Assembly (NCBI GenBank): GCA_014529385.2
Contig: CM043964.1
Coordinates: forward strand, 138,840,529-138,904,528
Source: Adiantum capillus-veneris
Taxonomy: Eukaryota > Streptophyta > Polypodiopsida > Polypodiales > Pteridaceae
DNA: 64,000 nt
Direction of reading: 5' to 3'
The notes under the pieces were generated by a model, which was not told the DNA's origin, did no database searches, and was given only the letters and a program-made list of their open reading frames with translations. Below are positions 36,615-49,590 of this stretch, in pieces. The translations under genes were made by a program, and so were the position numbers. Every line of letters begins with the position of its first letter. Within the stretch, counting starts at the first letter, position 1.

Positions 36615-39600
36615 GTAGTGTTTCATTTGATATTCGACTCCTCTATTGAGTCTGTGTTGAGTTTGGAGCGATATCGATATCCAAGATTTTTGGGAGTCGT
36701 TTGGGTATGGAATATAGTTTATGGTCAAGGGTTGAGATCCCTCATGGATTATGGTTGTAATTTTGATTTTGGAAGCCGGTGTGGCTCTTGGATCTTTTTT
36801 TGGAATATTGATGTGCTATCAAAATGCTGTCAAAATTTTTGCAGCCATGTTATGTGCTTAAGTGGTTTTGCAGGATTGGTTGTGCATCACCATGAGAAGG
36901 GTGGAGTACTCACCCATGTGATGATATTGGATTATAGTTTATGATTTTGGATTGTATCATGAAGTGGTTTTGATGGTTTATGGTGGATGTGAAAGGGTAG
37001 AGACCTTGTGTAGTTTGATTGCTTGGAAAAGATTGTTTGTACATATGAAAGATGCTATTGTGATTAGACTCATGTGCTATGTTTCTCATGGCAGTGTTGC
37101 TAAAATACTAGGATCACCTACATTGCTCAGTCTTAGACAAAAGGGTTGATGACCTAGGGCTTTGCTGATTGGGGGTGTTGCCTAGGTCTTCTTTTTTGTT
37201 AGGCTCATCTACACGATTAGTGCATCGGGGATTGAATGACTTACACGGCTAATGTGTCAGGGTTCTTGCCTTGGCTTTGCCTAAACACCCAATGTTGGGC
37301 ATCAAAGAGTTATGGTGCCTTAACGGGTATGATTGGAATTGATACCCTATCACATACTGGTGTTTGGGATCCTTTCAGGCTCGCGTTCATAGAGGGAGAC
37401 AAAGTGGCCTCAGCTTATTTTAGGCTTAGGTAGGTTGAGTGTGTTCTGGCTCGCTCCCGAGTAAGTGAAATTTTCTCTATCCATAGTAGAGTGGAAGTGG
37501 ATGGGTAGATTGGTTGATCCTTACACAGGGTTTGGTGCTCTGCCATTGATTTTCTATTTTTGATGTTATGGTATACCCAGATTTTGTTATTGCATTAATA
37601 CAAGGTTGTCTGTTTCATTTAGATGGGGCATTTAAAGATTCCCTTTTGTCATTTTCCTGTGTCTCTGAGTACTCTATTTCACCCTCCACTATATATATTT
37701 CACCCTTCACAATGCAGTGTACACATATATTCAACCCTCCACAATGTTATTTTTTCTTGAATACTCTGTTTCATATCACCCATTCAAAGGTAGCACTAGT
37801 TGCTAGGTCCCTCTGGATGCAATCCGGCTCATGGCTTAAACTCCATGTTAGGCTGGGCGCTAAGAAATCCTCCCCTATGCAAATGCTTTTGCAACTCTGA
37901 TGTATATTGAAACTGTACAAAAGTGTAGTTTGTATATTTTTTTGCATCTCACCTACTATTAGAGTTAAAGGTTATGGGAATAGCATCAAGCCTGATACTG
38001 GCTTAGTTATGCATCATGCACGCATTCATGCCTGTTGTTTGAGAAAGAATGTTGTATCATGATGGATCTATGAGTAACATTGATTGGTCATACCTGCTTG
38101 AATTGTCTTCTTGTATGGGTTTATGTGGTATTGAGTTATAATGAAGTGATCGAAGTGTTCTACAATGTATTAAGAATCCCTTTTGAATGTTTGTTTGTAG
38201 TAACAAATGACTTCTAAGGTGACATCTGAATCTGTCAGTAAGGGGAATGAGGTTTTGGCCATAGTATTCAACAATATGGCAACACAGTTACCAAGGAATG
38301 TGAGGAAACTTTTTTATCTAGAGATCAAGAGTAAAGTATTTACAATGCCAAGAGCCATGACTTGTTAGAAGAGTGCTGACCATAGCTAACTTACTTGTCA
38401 TCAAGCACCCTTTTGTCAATATTTTATCTACATTGATGATAGCCCAAAGGATTGGTTTTCCAACCTTAAGCTCCTCCAACTTATGATGTGGCTAGGCCTA
38501 GAAGATATATACTACTACTTGGAAATGTGTACACAAATGCTAAGGATGACTGAGGTTGCCAAGAAGTTTGAAGCACTTGCAGCCATCATAGGGAAAGAAA
38601 AGCTAGAAGATAACTATAGACCACGTTGCCATATGGGAGGTCTAAGGGAATATCCAATTATGAGAGGTAAATAGAGTTAGTCCCAAATCATAAAAAATGA
38701 TGTAAGAAACTATAAAAATCAAATTTTGTTGAATAAAGAGTGTAGAATCAATTTTGGTATACACCTTGTCTTGTTTTTAGATGGATCTTCTTAACTATCT
38801 AGATGAACTCTCAAGTGACTTTGCAAGAAATATCTTTTTCAACTATGCGGTGTTGGGGAGCTCAAGTGGTTCGAGATTCAAAGGCAACTAGAGTTTATCT
38901 TGTTCCAAACTCCTACGTAGCATGGGAATTGTATGTCAAAGCACAACCTGAACACCAAACCTAAGTGCCTGATAGGTACATGGTCGACCCACAACTATGG
39001 GAAGGAAAAGATTTAGGAAGGCAACATGAAAGTACAAGGATACGTTATTTATCTCAACCTATGCTCACTTCTGTATATATCAAGCCACAAAATCATCCTT
39101 AGTAAGAAGGCACTCATACTCAACCAAAGATATGGCTTCTATGAGAAAGTCATAATTCAGGCATTGTTGACGAGCGAGAATCAACAACATGCATTGTGAT
39201 TCCATTGGTGTATACACATATATGTTTACATATATTTCTTGTATCTAAGGGCTCCATAGTGAGTTCCAAGTTGTATACATGATGATTAGATGAGCCTAGA
39301 TACCTGTAGCATGTTTATGGACCTTTTGGCCGGCCACCCAATTTTAAAAATCCCTTTGTAAATAAGTCAATTCACAACATGTAAAAGGGAATTCTTGGGA
39401 GATCTCATTCATGAGAGTGAGAGGTGAGTGTGGAGAAGCATCAGGAGAAATTTGGACTCACTTTTGGGCCTTGTAAGAAGTGCCACGTCGGCTTAGAGAG
39501 AGAAAATGAAAATGTTAAATTGTGCATTTTATGTGATACTTTTTTGTGCAACAAAAAGCCAAAATGACATTCTTTGGTAGGTAGCCTCCGTCTTTATCAT

Positions 39601-39787
39601 TCTTATCCTTCGTTCTCTTGTCAGGAATCCAACTAACCGTATGACTAATGATTTTAAATGCCAACTTACAAGTGTTCCCTCGAGAAACATAAGCCACACG
39701 AATTCTATTAACTCTAAACTTGAGAATATGGCTTTCCCTCCCAAAACCTGAGATATTTCTCAGTCTTCTTCTCTATCAACTCTAGGA
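36615..39787. other. 3.2 kb without recognisable features
   Basis: Mixed AT-rich sequence and short ORFs. I recognise no domain. It may hold the lost right end of the CACTA element or upstream parts of the gene at 39788. Confidence 0.45.
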
Positions 39788-42325
39788 ATGGAGAACGCAT
39801 CTTTTCCTGATGAAAACACTAATTTGAACTTACAATCCTCAGCCCCTTCATCTTTAACACTTACCCAAAGAAAGAACACACATCATCTTCATGTTGATGT
39901 ATTGCAAGAGTATGCACCGTTGTAGAAACGTAGGAGGGAGTCTTTCTTATCTCAACGAGAGAAAGAACTTAGAAGGACAAACAAGGAACATCATTTGGAT
40001 TTGTGGACCGATGGGTCTATTTATCCTACAACAAATGCACCACCTCCCTTTGCTAATATCACTAACCTCTTACATTTCATAGGCGATGGCAAGGATGGGC
40101 TATTGGGATACACTGAACATTTGTAAATGAGAGGATTGAATGCGGAAAGGCAAAGAAACTTCCTGGCGATGGAGAACATGCAGCTGAAGAAACTTAATGA
40201 AGCATGCTCTCAAAAGATTTCATCAAACAGAGAGACAATCGAAGGCCTTGAGAAGAAGATCACAAGTTTGCGAGAGAAAGACACCGTGCTTGGTAGTCGG
40301 AAAAGAAAACAAGATCTGTGCAACATTGAGAACATGAAGGTTGGTAGTGGTGGCCTGAAAAGACGAATACGAGCTTTAAGGTAACTTGAAGTTTGTTTCT
40401 TCAATGTGATTCATTAAGAAATGGATACACTTACTTTCCTATACATGATCATAACGCATTGTGCTTTTTTGGCAGGTCTTTACTGCATCCAAACTCGAAC
40501 GGTGCAGGCTTCAATGCCAGAGTGCATTATAGCCGTCTAGTTCCACAAGAAGTAGTTGAAGAGATGATAACTCAGAAAAAATTTCGTAAGTTGAAAGGGA
40601 GGCTACTTACCTCCTTCATGAACTAGAATCGGCTGGAACCAATGGAAGTGCAAGCAATACTTGATGAGAGTAGCATCTCGCAGATGGGATATAGGGCACT
40701 CTTCAAAGCATTAGCTACAAAGTCTCAAAATAAACTACAGAGAGAATCATTGCTGCCAAAGCCATCACATGTAAAGGCTGCTCACCGGCATGTAAACGAT
40801 GAGGTGTTTGAGAAACTTGGGTCACCATTCCATATTGAAGCAACGTTCTTAGGCAAGGGCGGAAGAGAGATACAGTTTAACGAGCACAACAACCTCTTCG
40901 TTGATCTTGAAGCATTGCAAAGGTATGCAGTTCACTTCTTTGACATCAGTCGAGACGAGTGCGGTGGGGTTCTCAAGTTTGTTTTGAAGCTCGACGAGTG
41001 CGAGGTCCTGAAGAACAAGAAGTTGGAGAGAGTCACCATTATCCTCATGAACAGAGCTCTGGATCCATCAATAACGAAAGAGGATCCACGATACTTCAAC
41101 GTGCAATCAGAAAACAACATTCTAACTCTAGGATTATTTTAGGTATACTTCGTTCACTCTATGATAACAAAAATATTGATTATTTGGTTGTTGATTTTGT
41201 GTTTTCATTTTTCACTGCAGGTTGATAAGGAAAATTTTGAAATCCTCGATTGGGTTTTTAGTCAAACCCAAATTCCTTCTATCATCAGTGAACAAAGAAA
41301 CGGAGCCGTTCTTTTAGTGGAAGGATTTGGTGACTACATAGTGGAATGGCACATGGCAGGTGACTTAAAGATTCTTAAGTGTATGTACAACATAACACAC
41401 GGAGTAGCTGTGGAAATCCATGCTTATATTGCATGGCTGATGCACAATCACTTGAGAGTGTGCAATGGATTAGAGCTCCCAACATACATCTTCAAGATAA
41501 AACTTTTAAACCAGTGCTTGATATTCCTCTGAGTAGAGTTCATGTCTGTACACTTCATGCACTCTGTCGAATAATTGAAAAGGTGGTTCATTTGTACATA
41601 TGTTTTGCATGGGCATTAAAGCCAGAGAGTGAGTCGAAAAGAGTGATCAAAGCATTAGAGGGAGTGCTCTCAGACATTGGTTTTCATGGAGGCAATGTCA
41701 AAATCGAAGAGGACCTTAAGATGTCTCAAAGTCAGTACAAGGTACCGAGGAAAGCATCGATAGGCGGAGTGAAGGCAAGAAGGTTTCTTGGGTTTAGCCT
41801 CAAAGATTCAGATAGAGAAGAAAGGAGAAACCTGTTCAACAAATGGAAACAGTTACATAAAGTGGTTAAAGACAATGCTGGTGGTGGGGCAATCCAGAAT
41901 CACAAGGCAAACATGTGGAAATCACTAGATAAAATTTTCCATTAAGTTGAGCAGCATTCTTGGGATCAAAGTAAGCTTACATCATTTCAAGCAACCTTGC
42001 TGGATTGGAAAAAGGCTTACCTTATAGGGTGGGGCGGGCAACATATCACACATTACATGGTGGGTTGGCATTCTACGTATACAAAACAAAATTTTAAATT
42101 GTACTCTACTGACCATTTTGTTTTATTTCAATGCAACACATAATGTTCAACCATGGTCCATATTTTGCCAAGACATACGGCTCACTATCAATATGGTCCA
42201 CACAAGGCATGGAAAAAACCCACTACATGGCAAGAACAGGTTATTTTAAGCACACTCGACATGGGGGAGGAAAAGAAAAGGCCAATAGCCTATTAGAGTT
42301 ACACCAATGGACTTATATATTCAAA
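39788..42325 (+). pseudogene. Unclassified multi-exon TE-like gene
   Basis: One frame runs 39788-40380 (MENASFPDENTN..., then a coiled coil LKKLNEACSQKI, KKITSLREKD) with stops TAG near 39920 and TAA at 40124. An intron at 40381-40475 (gtaact...ggcag) keeps the frame. Exon 2 (40476-41142) reads SRLVPQEVVEEMI and FHIEATFLGKGGREIQF with one internal TAG (40624). A second intron (41143-41220) keeps the frame, though the codon before it is TAG. Exon 3 has AGDLKILKC, a shift near 41390, then CGNPCLYCMADAQSLESVQW and SRVHVCTLHALCRIIEK, ending 41945. Related sequence continues to YGSLSIWSTQGMEK near 42175-42220. The GDLK...C..C and H.LH..CRI.EK blocks recall uncharacterised transposon-like proteins, but I cannot name a family. 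Confidence 0.6.
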
Positions 42326-42329
42326 TAAA

Positions 42330-42960
42330 AGTATAAAAAAAACCCAAAAAGTCTCTTTAAAAAAATGGAAGGCAAAAATTAAGAAAATATTTTTTCAATA
42401 AAAAGGATGAGAGAAAATAAAGTAAAACCCCAAAAAAAAAGAATAATAAAAAAAGTAAAATTCACAAAAAAAATAAAAAACAAGGCAAAAATTCAAAAAA
42501 AAGAAAGAATTTCTAAAATAAAAAAGAGGAAATTAAAAATAGCAAAAACAAAAAATAAATCAATAAATTCACAAAAACCTCATAAAAGAGAAGTTTAAAT
42601 AGAAAACCAAAAAATCTCACACAAATAGACAAAAGAAAATATGAAAAAAGAAAAAATATCAAAAATTTATAGATAATTCAAATAAAATTAGAAAAAAACA
42701 CAAAAAAACACAAAAAATTCCAAAAGAGTAGAAAATCAATAAAAATATAACAAAAATTTGTAGAAACTTTGAAAAAATAAAAAAGAGAAAAAACCTGTAA
42801 AAATTAAAAAAAATATATTTGATTTTCTTGTTTCTACTTTTGAGCTTTTTACTTTTTTTTTGTTTTATTCATTTCTTTTTTTTATAACATTTGTATGTCA
42901 TTTTTCTTTGTAGATATTTTTAATTTATTTTTTAAAAAAAACTCAAAGAACGAAAAAAAT
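42330..42960. repeat. A-rich then T-rich low-complexity block
   Basis: About 490 bp with very high A content and almost no T runs (42330-42815), followed by a shorter T-rich stretch (42820-42930). The strand asymmetry flips at about 42815. Confidence 0.85.
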
Positions 42961-43499
42961 TTGCATTTCTTTTTCGTGTTCCTTCTCCTTGCATCACACA
43001 TGTATCCTACACCTCGTACACACCCCGTTCACACGGACGTACGTGCATACGATTAGACACGTTTAGAGTAGGTACACGCGGAGAGCTTGATTTTACCCGA
43101 TTTCGTTAGACTTGACTAGGTTTGAGCCAGATTGCACGCATAGACCCTATTTATACACGTATTTTGATTTTGGTCTACATTCGATCAGTTCACGAGCTTT
43201 AGAGCCTGTTCATGCATATATTATTCCATTTTGGCTCAATTTGACTACAAATTCCATGCTTTACCACTTTTGGCACACAAAGAGGAGGTATATCCAGCTT
43301 CAGTCCGTGGACCATTAGACACCTAGTTTCCAGGTGCTTAGAGCCCTAGCACACCCGACCTTGCCAGACCACATTTTTGATAGTTTTGGTACATCATATA
43401 TGGAGGATACTCTAGTGAGTTTCATGCTAGCCCTTTGTGAGGATCACCCAGACACCTTGGAGCTACCACAAACTTTATGCTTGTACTTGAATGATGGTG
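42961..43499. other. Unassigned spacer
   Basis: Several short ORFs, no recognised domain. Confidence 0.4.
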
Positions 43500-43905
43500 G
43501 ACATGAGTACTACAACCAGATATGAAGAGTACCCTACCTCCAACACATTCAGTGCTTTCCCACCAAATTCCTTAAGAGGTACCTATCATTAGGAAGAGAA
43601 TGTACATGAGTACTACAACCAGACATAATGAGCATTGGAGGTAGGATACTCTTCATGTCTGGTTGTAGTACTCACATACATCCTCCGACGCTCTTCATAT
43701 CGGAGGTAGGGTACTCTCCATATCTGGTTGTAGTACTCACGTACATCCTCCAACGCTCATCATCATCATTTGATTGTAGTACTCATGGGCGTCGGAGGAT
43801 GTACATGAGTACTACAACCAGATATGGAGAGTACCCTACCTCCGACACATTCAGTGCTTTCCCACCAGATTCCTTAAGAGGTATCTATCATTAGGAAGAG
43901 AGTGG
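43500..43905. repeat. Nested direct and inverted repeats
   Basis: A block of about 100 bp (gagtactacaaccagatatg, agagtaccctacctcc, cattcagtgctttcccacca, gaggta.ctatcattaggaa) occurs at 43506-43600 and 43807-43905. Two inverted partial copies (ggaggtagg.tactct then tctggttgtagtactcac) lie between, at 43638-43675 and 43700-43740. The whole can fold into large stem-loops. Confidence 0.85.
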
Positions 43906-46020
43906 GTTGTATGAGGGCCTCTTTATTTGGCAGTTTAAAAAAATCAAACCTTTAGTATTAAGAAAGTAATCAAAGGAAAACTTTTGAATTCAAACAAGAA
44001 AAACGACTAGTTTACTTGAATTCAAATTTCCCCCCCAAAATGGAATTTAGAATCTAGTGTATAAAACCATATCATGTAGCATATCTATGGAAAGATCTTG
44101 ATGCGTAGATTGAAGATCTATGATCTCCGCTCAAATCAGAGATCATTTGTGGGAGTTATGAAAGGTGGAAAATCATAAAATTGTTCACTTCCTTTTTTTG
44201 GGGGAAAGTGCATCCTTTGACCACTCTTACACATCTCTTACACACCCACCATTCTTGCACACATGGTGTACACCTATTCGTCAAAATCTTAATCACCTCT
44301 ATAAGCTCATGGAAAATAAAGAGGCCCTCCTAGACCCCATTCTCTTCCTAATGAGGAGCATTTACGATGGAGCTACATATATGTTGTTGTGGACCCCCCT
44401 ATTTCTATTCTTCGTGTAGTGCAATTGAGCCTACAGTAGGCCCTATGACCATATCGTCTACACAACCAACACGACTTAGATCACCTCCAAGATTTACATC
44501 ATCCAAACCATCTAGCAGACAGACATCTGTTGAGATTATGGCAATGGATAGGGTAGATATAGAGCACAGGAGCCAGAGCCTTACTAGTGCATTGCTATAG
44601 TTACCATGCACAAAGAAAACCATTTCACACTCCTTGAATGCTACTAGTACACAAACTAGAGTGGCTGTACCGACCATACCGCAGACCACACGCACACGGG
44701 CCACTGAGCTGACTAGATTGCATGCATCAGATGTGCTGATGAGACATAGATCACCACCCAGAGACACCATGCAGGTACCACATGAGCATAGTGTTATCAG
44801 GACGAGCAGAGAGCACCATATTGAGCTTGTGCTACATTTCTTAGGCTATAGAGGAGTCATACCTTAGTGTGTTGACCTTGATGGACATTCTTACACCAGA
44901 GGCACCTTCTCGGATGACACTGACCCTTGGATACGGTAGGTAGTTAGAGTTTAGAGACTTGACCTTGGTTTTGATTGAGTTCTTCACTGAGATAAGATCA
45001 CGGCCAGGCACATTCCGATGAATGTTTGGACACCCATGTACATCCTAGGATATTGGAGTTATGTAGACTCGAGCACACATTGACCTATGTTGATGATTTG
45101 TGGACGTAGATATCAGACCACAGGTTGTTTTGAGCCAGCCATGAGCATTATGGTATATCTTGTTGGAGATCCTTGCCGATAAGATTTATAGAGACACAAT
45201 GATACTAGATATTTCTTGATGATGGGATTGCCCTATTTTCCATGGCATGTCCACAATCTTGTAGTGATGACCACACAAAGTCCACATACACATGCTAGAA
45301 ATAATTCCCCTATGAGGTCACCTCCCAAATCTCCATCACATAGATGGATTTTGCCTCAGAGCACAGCTAATCAGTTGAGATCAAGAGTGATTGAGATGAA
45401 GGAGACAAATTCCTAGATTGATGATAGGACGAGTATACCAGAGAGCACTACCACCTATAGTAACTATTCTAGAGGTTACTACTAGTTCTGTAGAGGAGGT
45501 ACATCCTAGTGAGATTGATCCTATGCTTGAGATGAGACTTGATCCAATAGAGATAGATCGAGTGCTAGATTCTCTACTTATAGCTAACTCCAGTGCACCT
45601 ATCATAGAGATAGATGTCCCACCAGAGCCTACACTTAAGGATATTGTTGATGCACATGACCATGAGAGTGTTGACATTATGATTGATCCATTAGAGATCA
45701 AGATAGCTGAAGATAGAATGGAGATAGATATTTCCATCGAGATAGATACTCAAGGGGATTCATGACCAGATTTAGTGACGATTGAGCATTTAGATTACCC
45801 ATGCAAGACAGGGACATGAGGTACTTATAGACCATGATTGTCACCGCCCCCCTAGAGTAGAGGTCACAAGAATATATACATTCTAAGCCTTTGTGGTAGT
45901 CTCTATCTTGAGTGTACCTATGCTTGAAGTTCATGTTGATGTTTATATCTTGTAGATTTTCTATGCTTTGGTTGAGTGTTGATCATGAGGATGGTATTTA
46001 AACGTGTTAACTTCTTCACT
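43906..46020. other. 2.1 kb with ORF fragments of unknown origin
   Basis: Plus-strand pieces in shifting frames share a style rich in S, T, P, R and I (44405-44870, 45216-45765; for example VEIMAMDRVDIEHRSQSLTS and an I/D/E-rich stretch at 45600-45760). They could be one decayed protein, perhaps gag-like. No family recognised. Confidence 0.35.
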
Positions 46021-46480
46021 AGACACCACCATAATATTAACATGAGCATAAAACCATATCAAGATATTCAAGCACACAAGACCTTTAAAGAGTTACCCAA
46101 GACTCTATTGGCTAGAACAATCCATAATCTCATAATATAGACCTAATCCAAACTCTCATTACCTAAAGCATTAGTTTGACATCATTATATAAGCATGACC
46201 TATAAAGATATTCAAGCACACAATACCTTTCAAGACTTACCCAAGATTCTGTTGGATAGAACATAATCCAAAATTAAATAATATAGAAAATCTCATTACC
46301 TAAAGCATTAGTTTCTTGACTAACATCATGATATAAGCATGAGCGTAGAATACTATTTAGATATTCAAGCACAAAAGACCTTTCAAAACTTTCCACATTG
46401 AGCCAAGTCCTACCCGTTAAACATAATATTATTACACTATCCATTAAACTTGGCTTGATTGGTTCTAGTTTAACGACTAG
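46021..46480 (+). repeat. Two and a half tandem copies of a ~160-bp unit
   Basis: atattcaagcacacaagacc, then ttacccaaga.tct.ttgg, then aaagcattagttt recur at about 46065, 46205 and 46358 with small indels. Confidence 0.7.
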
Positions 46481-46914
46481 AATATAATTTAAAATCCCAT
46501 AATGTAGACACATAATTAAGACTCTCATTACGTAAATCATATTCAAGAATCTCCAACGAACTAAAAAACATAATCAAGACTTCTAAACATAAATACTAGT
46601 CACAAGCTTCGAGCATAAGGTCTCACGCACAAGATTCATGTCCAATTTCAAATAAAAAATAAAATCCAAATCCAAATCCAAGTCCAAAATAAAATCCATC
46701 CCACTGACTAATCAGAATGAGCTTGGTCATCAATGAAAATACACCTCTGTCTATGCCTCTCCTGCACTAATGGCCACTTGTATAAGGAGGTGATCCTCAT
46801 GAGCTTGGCTTGTGCCTCTGCATAACAAGATAGCTCACTATGGATTGTCATGATGTGAGATCCAGTTAAAATGCAACTACAAAGTGATAAAAAAAGAGTA
46901 ATATTGTATACTTA
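46481..46914. other. Spacer downstream of the methylase-like gene
   Basis: AT-rich; would include its 3' UTR. A short aaatccaaatccaaatccaa run is at 46665-46690. Confidence 0.4.
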
Positions 46915-49320
46915 CTAGTCTGAGGGAGCGTCATGAACCACAAGAGCATCCCCTTCATCATCCGTGCTACTATCATTGTTTCCAAGCTCAAAGACATGTG
47001 GTGTTCCATAGTTCTCTTGCATGAGGGGAGATAAATATCCCTCGCATATCTCATGGTCACTCTCCACAACCAAGCAACCACCGACCAGTGTGCATAGCTG
47101 CCTTAAATACAGGCCCTGTACCAGTACCAAGCTCTAGAATAGTACCTCCTCTCAGACATAATGCCTCCATAAACAAAAGCATATGAGAGGTACTCTTCTC
47201 TAGAGTGCCTCGCCACCCTCCACTCTTGCCATTACGCCTCACGCGACTAGAAGATGGCAAGTAGTGACCTATAACCTCCATTGAGAGATCTTCCTGCATT
47301 ACTTCTGCAACCTGCACATGGCATGGACAAATAGACTCTAGCATTATATGACATGAAAACAAAAACCTTGAGCAATAAGTGAGGACATTCTTATATTAAA
47401 TAAGAAACAACTATCACTTACCTTTTGAGCACTCACATGTTCAAATGGAGGATCCAATTCAACCTTATGAAATGCCATAGCATAAAACACACCCATCTGT
47501 ACAAGTCATAGAAAGAACTCTTAGATTGATGTCCAATAAACATGGTGAGAAATAAAAGACTATACATTAAATCATCAAGCTTTTCTAAACAATGATGCTT
47601 TACCTTTTGTGTGTGGCCATGTCTAGTCATGGAAGAAAATGGCTAAGAGCTCTCCAAAATCCATCTAAAGCTCAATTGTAGGCCTACACGTATAGCCATG
47701 CGCTCCACTCGAACAAGGGAGGTGCTAGGACAAAGAACAAGAACCCACCCCAGGTCATCGATCACTCTAGATGCTACCACTAGGGAAAACTTTATATGAT
47801 CATCTGTGAGAACGTTCCATGAAGGAATGCCATCAAAACCAACCACCTCACCACCTACAAGTAAAGTCTCCTAACTTTCTGTCAACATTCTTTGAGATGC
47901 AAAAGTATGAAATACCAAATAGCGAAGAAGTATACATGAAACATTTTTACCAGTAGGAAGATCAATGACACTAAGATCAACACTCCAAGTACTAGGATTT
48001 GCATTTTGTGTCTTTGGACCACCACCCAAGCCAACATAGAAATCCCTCATCACCACAAAACCATCTTTGAAGTTCCGTGCTGAGAATTCCTTTCCAAGCT
48101 CAATATAATCATAATTCCAGACCTTTGATCCCTTGATTTCCCCTTGTTTCTTGATGAAATTGAAACTAGAAAGGGTAGCATGAAGCAATACTCCCTTCCC
48201 TACATTCTTATGTGCTAGAGGACTCGCTAAATTTCTTGTGTCTATGAATACCAAATAAACGAAGCAAAAAAAGTTATATCAATGAAGCCACTCTATGAAC
48301 TTTTTTTAATTAAAAAAACACAATATATTTACTTAAACAAAATGGCAATAACCCACTCTATAAACTTACCTTTGATGAGCATGCCTCCCTTGCTTGATGG
48401 TGGACGACCACGATTCTTGCCTAAAGCTTCCCTCTCTTGCTCTTATTTGTCTTTAAGAGCTTTTAACTCTGCTTCAATCTTCTTCCTTTGTTCCTCAGTC
48501 ATCTCCCCTGATGAGCCAGAGTCAGATATTCACTCTCCCTTCAAATGACGAAGGTACATCTCCTTCTCCTCTTCCAAGCATTCACCCTTCTTCATATCAA
48601 TCCACCAGGGACAATGCTTACGCTCCCAATCTATAAGGAGGAAAGCTCCATTAAGATCATTTCTCTCTCAAAAGCTTGTAGATGTGTACATGCTATAGGT
48701 AGGGGGTGACATAATTGTACAAGCCTTGCATATATCAGGAAAACAAGTGATCTTTTTTATGGCAATAAGATGCATCAAGAACCTGCCACAAGGAAACCTC
48801 GAGAGGGAGTTACATATAGAAATGATAAAAATGAGACATACATAATACCAATCATTAACAAATAAAAAAATATTGGATGTACCTATAAACCAAGCACCTT
48901 GAAGAGTTTTTCAAGTTCACATGGTTTGCAGGACAGGTAGCCACATTCATCTCTTTTTGAAAATCATAGAAAAGAACTCCTCTATATCTACTCACAATAT
49001 CCCCAAAATATAACTGCAAGTGAACATCCTCGGGCAAAACAACCTTACTTGCTCCATGAGTAGAATCTAGAACACCTGCTGCAAAAGTCTCGATGCATCC
49101 TCCATGACTTGGTCCATCCAAACTTCCTTAGCTAACCAAGGGATATAATAGTGATCACCCAATGGTGTTCCATAGCTCTGACAAAAGTTCTCATCTGTCC
49201 CCAACATTTTTAACTTTGCAAGCTGAAGATCTTTAGAACATGCAGCACTAGAGATGGAGTATAGCTTCTCAATTTTAATCTTGAATCTTTCATCCTCCAA
49301 TGGATGCTTCCACAAGAGAA
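46915..49320 (-). pseudogene. Multi-exon gene with N4/N6 DNA methylase-like C-terminus
   Basis: Reading leftward. Exon at about 48890-49320 (PLGDHYYIPWLAKEVWMDQV, a shift near 49090, then LPEDVHLQLYFGDIVSRYRG). Exon 48370-48630 (KHCPWWIDMKKGECLEEEKE, a lysine/glutamate helix with two stops). Exon 47951-48241 (KVWNYDYIELGKEFS, then DLSVIDLPTG). Exon 47604-47854 (DDLGWVLVLCPSTSLVRV, one TAG). Exon 47422-47496 (25 codons). Last exon 46915-47311 has KSTSHMLLFMEAL, GGTILELGTGTGP, a shift near 47080 and SDHEICEGYLSPL. That block resembles the AdoMet-binding motif I region of N6_N4_Mtase enzymes (KP..L...L..... G..VLD...GTG....A...GR...G.E.D). Five exon borders keep gt/ag. DLPT sits where the family has a DPPY-like motif. 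Function as a DNA methylase is inferred. Confidence 0.65.
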
Positions 49321-49590
49321 TAGGATGCTTGGGGATTGCCCAATGCCCCCTATCACTTGGTGCTGACCTTGATGTAACCGACGATGAAGACCATGGTGAT
49401 GTGATTACAAAAATACAGTTGAGTCACTACCGGGCGAATAGGAAGCTTGGGGACTGCCCAACATTCCCTACCGCTTGGTGTTGACCTTGCTCTTAAAATT
49501 ATTACATGAAACTGTGGAGTCAACACCGAGCGAATAACGACCTTGGTGACTACCCAACGCTCCCCATCGCTTGGTGCTAACATTGGCAAA
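49321..49590 (+). repeat. Three degenerate tandem copies of a ~118-bp unit
   Basis: gcttggggattgcccaatgc, then ccctatcacttggtgctgac, recur near 49328, 49443 and 49550 with substitutions. Confidence 0.7.

Noticed and set aside
36618-36944. 108-codon ORF after the CACTA remnant
   Set aside because: No domain recognised and the composition resembles neighbouring non-coding AT-rich sequence.
42407-42598. Lysine-rich ORF
   Set aside because: By-product of the A-rich low-complexity block.
46915-49320. Insertion of a giant-virus or bacterial methylase gene
   Set aside because: Six exons with normal plant splice borders argue against a recent direct transfer; an ancient origin cannot be tested here.
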